NCBI GenBank assembly: GCA_009763385.1
Contig: CM019823.1
Span: 92,391,104-92,455,103 of the forward strand
Length of the DNA: 64,000 nt
Source: Coix lacryma-jobi var. lacryma-jobi
Taxonomy: Eukaryota; Streptophyta; Magnoliopsida; Poales; Poaceae
Reading direction: 5' to 3'
The translations under genes and the position numbers were made by a program. Positions 20,404 to 30,830 of the stretch are shown here, one piece after another. Position 1 is the first letter of the stretch. Every line of letters starts with the position of its first letter. A model generated the notes under the pieces. It saw nothing but the letters and a program-made list of their open reading frames with translations. It searched no databases and was not told the origin of the DNA.

Positions 20404-21290
20404 GACTCGTGAAAACATAAATACTAAGATGGATGAATTTTCTTCTACCGCTAAAGATCAACTCAATTATAATAAAAAATAGAAACCCAAATATCACAAT
20501 TGGCTGCTGTTTTGCCTGTTACCACTAACCATGAGCAGATTAAGGGGATTACCACTAGACGTGGGAGGACCACTCGAGATCCGCCATACCCAGAAGGAGC
20601 ACAAAGAAGACAGACAACACCAGTAACATCCCCAAGGGCAGAAGAAATAGATGATGAAGTTCAAAAAACTCAAGTGCAAAATGAAGAAATACTGGTAGAT
20701 TTTCAAGACACCAACGTTCTACCATTCCCACGCAGAAATCGAAACACCAAGCTAGATGCGCAGTTCAGTAAGTTTGTTGAAGTAATTCAGAAACTATATA
20801 TCAATATTCCTATGCTAGATGCATTACAGGTACCTACCTATGCCAAGTATGTGAGGGATATACTTAACAACAAAGGACCACTGCCAACTACTGAAGTAAT
20901 CGAGCTGACAGAAGAATGTAGTGCGGCTATCCTGAATCAAATACCAGAAAAGAAGAAGGGCCCAGGATGCCCCACTATTGAATGCTCAATTGGAAATCAA
21001 TGGTTTAGCAACGCACTGTGCGATCTTGGAGCTAGTGTTAGTGTGATGCCCGCATTAGTCTACTATAAGCTCAACCACTCAGCACTTGTGTCAACACCAA
21101 TGTGTCTTCAGCTAGCTGATCAATCACTCAGATACCCAATAAGAATTGCTGAGAACATCCCAGTCAGGATCAGAGAGTTCTTCGTACCAGTAGACTTCGT
21201 GGTACTAGAAATGCACCCGGATTCAAAAGTATCACTCATTCTCGGAAGACCGTTTTTGAGCACCGCCAAGGCCCATATTGATGTCGGAGC
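20404..21290 (+). pseudogene. pro: Element D gag tail and aspartic protease, 5' part
   Basis: The main open frame starts at 20500. It contains the MLDALQVPTYAKYVRDIL region common in Athila elements (about residues 104-121) and the retropepsin active-site region CDLGASVSVMP, with the DLG triad usual for Athila proteases. It ends with LILGRPFLSTAKAHIDVGA. Coding is cut at 21290 by the solo LTR and continues at 23377 with GEIKFTINGK. Frame breaks at 20403 and about 20480 separate it from gag. Confidence 0.85.
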
Positions 21291-23371
21291 TGAAGGACCG
21301 AAAGTGCTATCAGAAAGCGACCAGAGGGGGTGAATGGGAGCTTTAAATTTGCTTTCAGAAACTTTAAACCTCTGTCTCGAAAATCAACCCAAAGAGAAAA
21401 ACCGATGCGTATGATGTCCACGACCCGAGAGAATTGGTGGATGTTTCCTAGGAACACAGCGGGACACCACAAAGCTCCCTCGCCCAAGTTCACGTAGGTC
21501 AACTAGTGACAGGATGAACTTTGGGTAACCTCAACCTCCCCCGAGCAACGCAAGGGGGATTCGGGCTATTTTGAACCGCAAGAGGCTCGATTTCTGTAGA
21601 GCACAAAGTCAGAAATCCAACGCAACAAGCGGATCTCAAATCGAAAGTCGGACGAACAAACTAGGAACGAAAACGTGCAAATCAGCACTGACCGGACTCT
21701 GCCTGCGTCCGGTCACTGACCACCGGACGCGTCCGGTCAAGCAAAACTCGATTTGGGACCTTACTGTTTCTGACCGGACTCACTGAGTCTGAGCGTCCGG
21801 TTAGGAGTTAAGCGTCCGGTCACACACGCGAAAACTGATGAACAGTAGAAGTGTTGCGTCCGGTCAGTGGATGAGCGAGCGTCCGGTCAAGCAACAGGAA
21901 GTTGCAGCAAACATTCAACGACCGGACTCACCCTGCCAGCGTCCGGTCGCCCCGACCCCTGCGTCCGGTCATCCCGAAAGTGTACTGTTCGTTCACCGAT
22001 TAGACCCAAACTCTCCCAAAATGAAACCTCTAGGGTTCAAACTTGGAGAGATGAGTCACAAGGAGGATAGTGAGCTATCTCTAAGAGATCATGGCTCGAA
22101 CCTATCTCCAAATCGATGAATCGAAGAAATTCGGGGGCAGGGAGAAAACTTGACCCGAAACGAAAATCGACCGATCTACTAGCTCGTGAGGTTAGAGGTG
22201 AATTCCTTCGGTGGAAAGAAGTGCCTCACGATCTAGAACAACTCAGTTCAAATGATTTTGCAAAAGATGCACTGAGAAGAGAGATCGATCAACGAGAAAA
22301 ACGTGGAGAAAAGCAACCCGCGAAGAACACGAACAAAACGCGAATCACAGCCACCAATTTGCAACCGTGTGGCTACCACACGCTACAATAGTGAGATTAC
22401 GGTCTCACTTCCTCAAAATCTCACAGGCACAGAGGTATTGTTATCTTCTCTGTGGATCTCAGTTCGCTACAGCAGAGGATGGGGAGAGCAGGAAAACCTA
22501 GAAGGCAAAATAGCAAATGACTGAGATAGATGGGGAGGAGGGTGTCTCCCTCTACTTATCCTAATTCTATTTCCTAGTCTTCCCCTCTCTAATTACAGAG
22601 CGAACCAGCTAAACCTTAGGGTTATTCTAGACCAACTCAAGGTAGATGCTGATCCGACGGCCACGCCCGCACAACTGGTAGCGTTGCCTCGATGCAACCT
22701 CACCGATTGCCGCCACGTGCCGCCACCGCTACGCTCGTCCTTTTCCCGGACTTCGCCCCCGGTTTTGAGGCCCAAACCGGGAAACCAGCCTTCACGACCA
22801 ACCCCCGGTTTTGAGGCCCAAACCAGGAAACCAGCCGACCGTAGCCTGAGTTTTGTGGCCCAAACTCAGCAAACCCGCAGCGCCCAGGTTTTGAGGCCCA
22901 AACCTGGAAACCGTCCTCAGCCCGAGTTTTGTGGCCCAAACTTGGAAACCATCAGCACCCAGGTTTTGAGGCCCAAACCTGGAAACCGTCCACTCAGTGG
23001 TTTTTCTGTGGCTCAACCACCAAACCGAGCCGTAGAGGGCATGCACCTCCTGTGCACCCCGTCCACCGACACGTGTCCCCAGATCCTCGACCCAAGCAAC
23101 ACCGTGCCTGCAAGTCTTCGCTCGTCGTTGTCCTAGGCTGTCAGCCACCACAGCTGATCCTCGGGCCACCGGTCCCTCAGTCCAAGCCTCACGTCCGCCC
23201 TTCGCCACTCTCGGTCCATCGGCACGGTACGTCTCTACATGACCTTCACCTTGCCTTTGATCATTGTATTCGTGCTCGACACCTGCACAACACAAGCCAA
23301 AGAACATGCGCATTATCCCAGTTGACAATCACTAATCACTCAGAGACTCGGCATACACCCATGTATCCGCA
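21291..23371 (-). mobile_element. Solo Sirevirus-like LTR (C-related family)
   Basis: It starts TGAAGGACCG and ends TATCCGCA, and is flanked by GGAGC at 21286-21290 and 23372-23376. The first 100 bp match the reverse complement of the end of element C's LTR, and the length (2081 bp) is close to C's 2072 bp. It is therefore a minus-strand LTR of a related family. No internal region is present, so it arose by LTR-LTR recombination. It carries its own hairpin array (22757-23027) and family-specific GCGTCCGGTC / GACCGGACGC words at 21705-21965. Confidence 0.92.
22757..23027 (-). repeat. Hairpin array in the solo LTR
   Basis: About seven hairpins share a centre TTTTGAGGCCCAAA or TTTTGTGGCCCAAA. 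Arms include CCCGG/CCGGG, CTGAG/CTCAG and CCAGG/CCTGG; two units have imperfect pairing (CCCGG/CCAGG, CCGAG/CTTGG). The last unit uses GTGGTT/AACCAC. It corresponds to the array in element C in reverse orientation. Confidence 0.8.
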
Positions 23372-23376
23372 GGAGC

Positions 23377-23521
23377 TGGAGAAATCAAATTCACCATAAA
23401 TGGAAAGAAAGAAAAGTTCTCATTCAAACCACGGTCCAAACAATGCTCAACTCTAGTAGACCATAAAGCTCAAGAAACAAAACTGCTGTCTCCGGTAGTG
23501 GAGACCCATCAAGAACAATGA
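23377..23521 (+). pseudogene. pro: Element D protease, 3' part
   Basis: The frame continues from 21290 after removal of the solo LTR and one GGAGC copy. It encodes GEIKFTINGKKEKFSFKPR and ends at a TGA near 23520. In autonomous Athila elements RT would follow, but here none does. Confidence 0.8.
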
Positions 23522-24400
23522 AGAAGATTGGAGAGTCCAATTCGGTGGACTTTAAACCCCGAACCTTCACCGGAGGTAACTCGGTAGTTATCAGCATTTA
23601 CTTTTGCATTTCATATTTATTTTCTCATGCATAGAAAAACAAAATAAAAATTACATCATTATTGCATCATAAAATTGGCCCCATGTAATTAATATTTACG
23701 AATCTCATAAGTATTATTTACTACGGCAACAAAAACATATAAGAATTTCATCATTAGAATCCTCATTTTCTATAGTTTCATAAAAGCAATTTTCTTTTAT
23801 ACTTACATTATACAAATACGGGAGACATATGGACCCATAAACACCTGGGACCGACATCATATCATTTCACATTATCACATGCACTCAGAACCACTCATCT
23901 CACCTACCACCACATGCAACCGTCGGCATATACTCCAAAGAGTGGGAACTTGAGCAACGTAGGTGAGAGAGCAAGATGGAAGAAAGTGGGCCCCACAGGG
24001 GACCGATCGGTCCCACCACTAGACCGACCGGCCATCCCCTTCTCCCCCTATAAAATGGCAAGCATTCTTCACTCTCTTCACACACTCCACTCTCCAGAAA
24101 CACTTGCCTCACTTCGAAATTCAGAATTCCAATTTTGAGTTCACTTAGCATTTCATTTGGATAATTTCTGAGTAAGAGAAAATATAAGAGAAGAGAGGAG
24201 GAAGCTTTGAGCTAGTGGCAAGTAGAAGAGGATAGTGAGAAGAAGCAACAGAAGTCATCAAGAGAGGGGAAGTGTTGTTCAATTAGTTAACAAACTAGGA
24301 GAAGTTAAAATAAAAATGCCAACTTGAACGACTGACTGCTGGACTACTGACTTTTGGACCACTAACTCTCTGACATTTATTTGCTCTAACCATCACTTGT
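23522..24400 (+). other. Element D non-coding region between protease and ORF-1
   Basis: No gene is seen. An AT-rich stretch (23590-23840) is followed by a U3-like segment with a GC palindrome phrase (23998-24033), a TATA box (24048) and a purine-rich stretch (24170-24310). Confidence 0.6.
23998..24056 (+). promoter_or_regulatory. Candidate internal promoter of element D
   Basis: GGGGACCGATCGGTCCC and GACCGACCGGCC are followed 15 nt later by CTATAAAAT (24048-24056). The same word family (GGGACCGACCGGTCCC, CACCGG) occurs in D's LTR at 27358-27387, upstream of the LTR TATA box at 27509. The site lies about 370 nt before the ORF-1-like coding region, so it could drive a separate ORF-1 mRNA. This is inferred from layout only. 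Confidence 0.5.
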
Positions 24401-24414
24401 TCCACTAGTTTTGT

Positions 24415-25619
24415 TTGTGTGTTCTCTTGTTTTTGCAGCAGAGGTATTGTTTTATTTCCACTTGTGTTCTCTTGAGAAAGGCGAAGAACACGCTCACTTT
24501 CCGATCAACAAGAAGCCGTTCGCGAGCTAGCTCATCACAAGGAGGCTCGGACATGGATACTTCATCCCTGCCTCGATCCTCTACCACAAGCCGGTTCGAG
24601 CCACGTGATCTTCTTCATGAAAGGCACATCAAGCTCCAGACAGCCTATGAGAAGGACCTATTCAGGCATTACCACAATAAAGAGTACACTCACACTCCCA
24701 CCTTCGATTCATAATTTCTCCAAGACACAGGTATGGACTCTGAGTTTGATCTAGTCTTCCATAATATTGGGTGGGAGAACACTTGGGAGCTCTCTGAAGA
24801 GGGTTGTAGATTGCTCACTCTAGAATTTCTATGCACTCTTTCTTCGGATGACACATATGTCTACTTTAGGCTGTACAATGAACCTTTCACTCTCACATGG
24901 AAACAGTTCAGTCTAAATCTGGGTTTTCCTGAAACTTGCACTGTAGATTTAGATGTAGCCTTGAGAAACTTTGACAGAAATAGCTTTTGGGAGGACATTA
25001 CTGGTAAGAGAACAGATCATCACCCTTGCACCAATGATATACACAACCCCACATTAAGGGTGATGCACAAGTGGCTAGGTTTTACTCTCTTTCCTAGGCA
25101 AGAAGGTCGTATTGTTAGAACTGAGGAGTTAAAGATTATGTATGCAATGGTTAAGAAAACTAAAATCTCACCCGTAAAACTCCTGTAGACTATTGGCCTT
25201 ACATTCACACTTTGCAAGGTCCCATTTTTATCACTTCTCGGGTTACTCGTCTTGCTGGAAACCTAAATCTGAATGGAAATATTATGTACATCTCCACTCC
25301 ACGTCCAGTCATAGGCTTCTACTTCTTCAGTCAAGCGCATCTCATTAAGAAGAGGAATAACAAACTCTATATGCAATATAAAGGATATACGAATGAATAT
25401 GAGTTGCCAAACAGATCACTTGGTCTGTATGTCGTGGAAACTTTTTTGCTTAACTTGCAGAGACCTGGCGCGGGAGTAGGAAGAAGCCCCTCCGCAAGAT
25501 TCAACAGAAACGCTGCCCCGAGATATAAAGGAGAAGACGCTGCACCAGCCGGACCAGATTACACTCACTATCAAGGATTCGAACGAGCTGGACCGTCTAC
25601 ATCGCATCATCGAGCCTAG
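24415..25619 (+). pseudogene. ATHILA ORF-1-like protein of element D
   Basis: The coding region reads in one frame from about 24415, with a Ser/Arg-rich start (RSTRSRSRASSSQGGSDMD). A TAA at 24712-24714 interrupts it, and it continues at 24733-25188 with the hallmark ENTWELSEEGCRLLTLEFLCTL and WKQFSLNLGFPE. A frame change near 25190 leads to 25212-25619 (PIFITSRVTRLAGNLNLNG and a Ser/Pro-rich tail). This matches the plant ATHILA ORF-1 family, found at the env position of Athila elements. Its function is not known to me. This copy is broken by at least one stop and one frameshift. Confidence 0.8.
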
Positions 25620-26027
25620 GAAGATACTACTGCCTAGAAGCCACATACACCACAAGATTCATGGGGACAAGGAAACTTTCGCAACTACACTCCACCACAT
25701 CGCGAAGAGGATACGATATATGACTTCCAGGGAGGACGAATGTCTTTCTCTGGAAGAGGCGTTCATGATGCCACTCATCATCCATACTCTTACCATGCCA
25801 CCCATGGTTACCCAGAATACCAGCCACACCACCAGTTCTCGTACCATAGAGACCCCTACTTTGAAGGCATCGACACTCGTCTTACTCATCTTGATACAGG
25901 TCAAGAAGATATGCGCCACACTCTTGAAGAGATACATCATCAAGGCGCCCAGACGAACGAGAATTTCTACTACCTCTTCGGGCAGATGGGAATCAATCCA
26001 CCTCAGCCACCACCGCCGTACGAGTGA
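25620..26027 (+). pseudogene. C-terminal part of the ATHILA ORF-1-like protein
   Basis: It is in the same frame as 25212-25619 after two stops. It encodes a His/Tyr/Pro-rich stretch, then a short coiled coil (DTRLTHLDTGQEDMRHTLEE) and a Pro-rich end (NPPQPPPPYE). It looks like the natural C-terminus of ORF-1 because it is followed at once by GGGGGAGGACCCC. Confidence 0.6.
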
Positions 26028-27078
26028 AACTAGCCTGGGGGAGGACCCCCTATTCCTGAGGTAAGTATGTTGTATCCCTCTGTTTGCTATTTATTTATGT
26101 TTAGTTTTGTTAGCTAGTATTTGTTTAGTATTCAAATAAAATAATCTTGATGTAGAATATATTTTTTTTTAAAAAAAAGAACTGCCTAACATAGCCTCAA
26201 CTGCAAGACAATTCCTTTCAAACTTTCAATTGAAAATCTTATAATCTTAACCAAAGTTTGGATAATTGAGAATTAGAAACGAAAAGGTTAAGCTGTTGTT
26301 TATCTTGTTCGTTCTGAGTTTCAATGAATCTCCGGAATTTTAACTTTGAAAACCCCAAACATATGATGAGAACCTGTATGACATAAGCCTGATAATAAAT
26401 AATTCATACTTTGAGGCTGCTTACTCTGTTTTAAGTTTTTAGCCATGATAGAGAGGTTTATCATGCTCTAAAGATCAAGCTTCTATAAATATAAAAGATT
26501 CACTCTTCCGAAGTAGTATTGTGTTAGAGGCATGGGCTATGCAAAAAAATATGATAAGGAGAAAAGAAAAAGGGACAAGTGTCCGACTACCTCAGAGAAG
26601 AAAAGAAAAAAAAGAAAAATATGTGATAAAAATATGAAAAGAAAAAGAATGATAGCTCATGGTCCCTCTAATTACAATATGCCAGTAAGAGTTCACAATT
26701 TCAAAAAGTTTCGAACACTTGATTTAAGAGTATGACATTTCTCTCCCTAATCTCTGAACTTCGACTCAGTAAGGTATGCTTTTAAAAAATATATATATGC
26801 AATTTGAAAAATGTCATATAGAAGTTCTCTGATCTTTTATTATGAAAACCTTGCAAAACTCTAGAGTAAAGTTGGAATGAAGAATTTGAGACATAGTGCT
26901 TAATTTGATTGCTTCTAACTTTCAATTATTCTGAACTAAGGTAAAAGATTGGCAAAAAGGAATATGTGAAAAAATTTCCAAAGTCTTTTTCAAGGAAGTT
27001 TTCAGTTGATGGCTTGTATCTTACTCTCAGAACCCGATGTTTGCTAAGGGACTAGCAAAAGTTTAGCTTGAGGGAGTT
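26028..27078 (+). other. Element D 3' non-coding region and polypurine tract
   Basis: No gene is seen. Boxes shared with element B are CATGCTCTAAAGA near 26469, AAGGGACAAGTGTCC near 26570 in an A-rich tract, and a hairpin TTGCTAAGGGACTAGCAA at about 27041-27058. The polypurine tract AGCTTGAGGGAGTT is at 27065-27078. Confidence 0.65.
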
Positions 27079-28624
27079 TGTTGACGTCTATTAACTATCA
27101 TTATTTACCATCAACAATACTTGAATAAATGCCAAAAAGGATTGCCAACTTAGAAATAGGAGGTTTAAACTAACAAATTCCACGAGTTTTGGTGATTCTA
27201 CATTTTCCAGGGATTAAACAGGAAAACCAACTGTATTGCTTCCCCAAGAAGGAACCCGATGCAGATTTCTTCACCGCCACGTCGGGATGTTTCTAGAAGA
27301 CTCCAGAGGACACCACAAGACACCACGAGGCGGGGCACCATAGGAGGCTGAACTATGGGACCGACCGGTCCCACAGGGCCCACCGGTAGGTCATGGCCAG
27401 GGCCCCCATGCCTCATCCTTCCGGAACCTTCCTCCACCGATCTCTAGGATGCATCTCGACCGTACCTCAAGTCAGTTTGATCCAACGATCATGATTCTTC
27501 GCCCAGGGCTATATAACCAGACCCCTGACCCCCCCTTCAATCATCAAGATCAGAAGACAGAAGACAGAGAATTAGGGTTTCTAGAGAGAGAGTTAGAGCT
27601 CTACATCAAGATTAGAGTTTAGTCTAGCTAGGTTCAAGTAGAGGCAAGTGACTTCATCGGCATATCCGGCTTGAAGCTTCGTCTGAGTCTCCAGATCATT
27701 GTCGAAGACTCGGTAATTTGTATCTTTATTCGACTTTATGCTACTTTGATATATTTCAGTTTATTCAGTTTCGGAGTTTATTCTAGTTATATATTTAATA
27801 TAGATTTGATTATGATAGAGTTTATGGCCATGTTCGTAAAGTACTTAGCTTTATTTCAGATAGAGTTAAGTGGTCAAACTGGTGTAAACATGGTGTTTAG
27901 ACTAAGTTTACCTGCGGATACATCCTATGCTCCGGGTCGAGAGGTAGATCGCAGGAGTGACAGTCCTGTTGAGTCCTTTGTAGTCCTCCCTCCGAGTGTA
28001 GATCTTAGTAGGACGCGGTTGCAAGTTAGAATTCATTACTCTATTTTTTATTCTAATTTAGTAATGTCCCTTGATCATGGATGATAGATTAATTTGCTAG
28101 AAATGATTGTATATTAACTAGAGTAATCACTATGCTTAGTAAATGTGAAGTAACTTAGGATTCGAATCTCTTAATTAATCTCCTGACTCTCTGCTTGATC
28201 CATGTAGTTCGCTCTATCTCTAGAATTCCCGTTATTATCACTATCATTTTTATTTATCTTTACCTTGTCTTACCCCTGTTTAGACATGTGAGTAGTGAAT
28301 GAATGAATAGTAATCTCCGTTACTTTTGAATCATACTCATTGGTTCCCTGCTTCGTTGCTATCTTTGGTAAAATATAAATAACGATACCTAGATACATTG
28401 GGTGAAATGCTACTACAACAGGTATATTTATCTGTGCGCTTGCGGAAAAATATTTGTTTATATCTTTGACCTAGTGTCATATATGAATTACATTTCTAGT
28501 ATCATGTTGGGGATGACAACTTGACTTAAGTGATGCTAGGAGTGTCCCGTATATTTCTGAAGGCTTTTGCTAGAATCAGTTCATTAAAGTTTATTATAAG
28601 CAATTGCATTAAGAAGTGTCAACA
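27079..28624 (+). repeat. Element D 3' LTR (1546 bp)
   Basis: It starts TGTTGACGTC after the polypurine tract and ends GTGTCAACA. It is only distantly like the LTR of B but ends alike. It holds a GC palindrome phrase at 27358-27387 and a TATA box CTATATAAC at 27509-27517. The next bases ATACC (28625-28629) would be the target repeat, but the other copy is outside the window. Confidence 0.8.
27506..27518 (+). promoter_or_regulatory. TATA box of element D LTR
   Basis: GGGCTATATAACC lies about 120 bp downstream of the palindrome phrase and is followed by a C-rich stretch. Confidence 0.55.
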
Positions 28625-29452
28625 ATACCTCTCTCTCTCTTCTAATCCTACAGAAGACTAGATCTAATCCCTAATTAGAGGGCTACTAATCTTCTAATTG
28701 CTAGATGGCTCTAATCCTCTCCTGATGAATATGATTGGAGTTTCTGTCTTGGATCTGATCTGAATGAGGATTACTTCATGAGGGGCTCTGAGGTTTCTTA
28801 TATAGCCCTGGGGATGAACCGTGACCTTTCGATCAAACCGACCTTGAACAACGGTTGAGATGCGTCGAGGAGGTAGATTAGGGCACGCTCCACGAAGATG
28901 GGCTGAGGGGAGCCCTGGCCCAGGCCGGCCAGCCCTACCCAGCTGCCCCCAGGTGGTTGCTTCGTTGTCACGTCTTCTGGGACCTTCCTTATTGCCCTAA
29001 TGCACCTTTCCATCCGTTTGCATGATTTGTCTTGTTGGAGAAGGACTCAATCTCTTTCCATCTTCTGTAAAACTCCCTGGAAAACAGTAATTCACCAACG
29101 CTGTTGAATCTGTTAGTTTAGTCCTTGTATTATGTTGCTTGGTGATCACTCCAGGTTGATTCTAGAAGCTTCCAAGTTGTAGCAAATGAGGACTCTTCCG
29201 TTGGGACTCCAATTGTGGTAAACCATATGTCCGTTTCGATCGTCTCGACAAGCTCTTCACAATGGTGTGCTCTGATTCGTTACTTGGGATACTTTTATGT
29301 AGTGAAATGTTGGTATTCCTGCAAAACAAGTGAGAATGACACAACTCGTGGAACTCGTTAGAATCAAATTCTATTCCTAGGTTGATGGTCACTTTTACTC
29401 TCTTTTAGGTGACTTATTGACGGTATAAGATATGAGTTAGTGACCATCAACA
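28625..29452 (-). mobile_element. Antisense Athila-like LTR H (partial)
   Basis: The right edge on the minus strand reads TGTTGATGGTCACTAACTC, an LTR start of the same style as B and D. A minus-strand TATA (CTATATAAG, 28797-28807) lies downstream, and a GC-rich CCTGGCCCAGGCCGGCC phrase is at about 28912-28930. On the left it ends where D's 3' LTR ends, so D probably inserted into it. GTGAT at 29453 would be its target repeat in element G. The remaining part is outside the window. Confidence 0.6.
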
Positions 29453-30176
29453 GTGATCGCTTATATTGGTCGCCGTCTTCTTGATCCCGAGACAAGGTAC
29501 ACCCATATTGAGAAGTTATGTTTATCATTGTACTATGCTTGTGCTAAGATGAGACATTATTTGTTGTCTAGTACATGTGTTGTTGCATGCCAGGCCGATG
29601 TGATTAAGCACATGTTATATCGGTCTATCCTTAGTGGAAGGATAGGCAAATGGGTGTATGCATTAATTGAATATGACTTGACTTATGAACCATTGAATGC
29701 ATTAAGAGGTCAAGTTCTTGTTGATGCCATTGTTGAACATGGTATTGATTTAGAAGACGAGATCAGTTACTTTACTTTTACACCATGAAAACTTTATTTC
29801 GATGGATCAGTTTGTAAGGAGGGTTGGTATAGTCATTATTTCTCCTAATGACACTGAATTTGAAATGTTAAGTCGATTAGACTATTTTTGCACTAATAAT
29901 CAAGCCGATATGAAGCTCTATTATTCGGTTTAGAAATACTGTATTCCATGGGAGCTAACACATGTTGAGGCTTATGGCAATTTCTTACTAATAGTGCAAC
30001 AAGTTGCTGGTGAATTCCACTGTCTAGAAAGGTCGCTGAATGTTTATCTTGATATGTGCCTTGATATCATTGCTCGCTTTCCCGAATTCCAAATTCGGCA
30101 TATACCAAGGCATGAAAATCATAAAGCTAACATGCTAGCTCAGCAAGCATCCGGTTATAGTGTCAGTAGGCGTAAC
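29453..30176 (+). pseudogene. pol: Element G RNase H and second RNase H fragment (Tat-type)
   Basis: From 29458, coding shows the end of RNase H: YIGRRLLDPETRYTHIEKL, ARMRHYLLSS-type text and GRIGKWVYALIEYDL. A second RNase H domain begins with LYFDGSVCKEG near 29794 and ends with RHIPRHENHKANMLAQQASG near 30094-30153. Two successive RNase H domains are typical of the Tat clade of Ty3/gypsy. The part between 29830 and 29990 has frame breaks. The sequence is interrupted at 30177 by element F. Confidence 0.8.
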
Positions 30177-30701
30177 TGTGGGGGTATAAACCCAGGTACC
30201 CTCACGGCTGGACTTGGGCAGCTTCGTGAAGACCGGCCCAACTCGCTGTGAAGGTTCATGGCGTTAATACTTAGCTGGTCGGACAGGCGGCCCAGCTAAA
30301 CGGATAATGGCACGGAGGCCTTCTCAGAACCGGAAAGTAAGGAAGTGTAGTCGGTTAGGAGAGATATCGTGTCCTTCATGATATAGACTTGTAATCGACT
30401 AGGTTTCCTTATTGTATTATGAGATCCGATCTTCTAAAGATCTGTAACCCTACTCCCCGTGGCTATATAAGGCGAGCAGGGACCCCCTCTGAAAAACACA
30501 TTCATCAATATACAGAGTAAACAACTCGACGCAGGACGTAGGGTATTACGCTGAACTTGGCGGCCCGAACCTGGATAAACCCAGGTGTTCATCTAGTTTC
30601 AGTCCCATGTCACGTCCGGATCGTCGTTCCACGCGCCTTCCCCGCTAATCTACCACCTCGGGCATACCCCTAGGTGGGCTATCGACCATATTTCGTCGAC
30701 A
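30177..30701 (+). repeat. Element F 5' LTR (525 bp)
   Basis: It starts TGTGGGGGTATAAACCC and ends TTTCGTCGACA just before the primer site. The TATA box CTATATAAGG is at 30463-30472. There is no second copy in the window, so the left edge is judged from TG...CA and the break in element G coding. Confidence 0.75.
30463..30472 (+). promoter_or_regulatory. TATA box of element F LTR
   Basis: GGCTATATAAGGCG lies in a GC-rich setting, with about 230 bp left to the LTR end. Confidence 0.6.
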
Positions 30702-30703
30702 GC

Positions 30704-30720
30704 TGGCGCCCACCGTGGGG
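30704..30720 (+). other. Primer-binding site of element F
   Basis: TGGCGCCCACCGTGGGG begins 2 nt after the LTR end. This form is common in grass Tat-type elements. Confidence 0.75.
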
Positions 30721-30830
30721 AGTATGCGTGCGAACGTCATGACGACTCGGATGGTTTCTTTTCCGGTTTCCATGGAACTTCCGGTGGGTCTTTTTCGTGG
30801 GTCACCAGAGGTGACCTAGTCGTCAGAAGC

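Larger units (their letters stand above)
19109..28624 (+). mobile_element. Non-autonomous Athila-like element D
   Basis: D has a tRNA-Asp primer site, gag, protease, an ATHILA ORF-1-like protein and a 3' LTR (27079-28624), but no RT, RNase H or integrase. After the protease the sequence goes directly to the ORF-1 region. Its 5' LTR lies left of the window because B and everything nested in B separate it. The protease is split by a solo LTR (21291-23371). All ORFs carry frame breaks. It would depend on another Athila element for reverse transcription and integration. Confidence 0.8.

Noticed and set aside
27671..28084. A 137-codon ORF in D's LTR with hydrophobic residues
   Set aside because: It lies wholly in the LTR after the TATA box, in AT-rich DNA, with no homology that I recognise.
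2130..28624. A three-LTR recombinant joining B and D
   Set aside because: The bases TCAAC plus A between B's LTR and D's primer site are explained by nested insertion one base before the end of D's LTR, and the two LTR families differ.
28798..29392. Minus-strand ORFs in LTR H
   Set aside because: Short, within an LTR, no domain.
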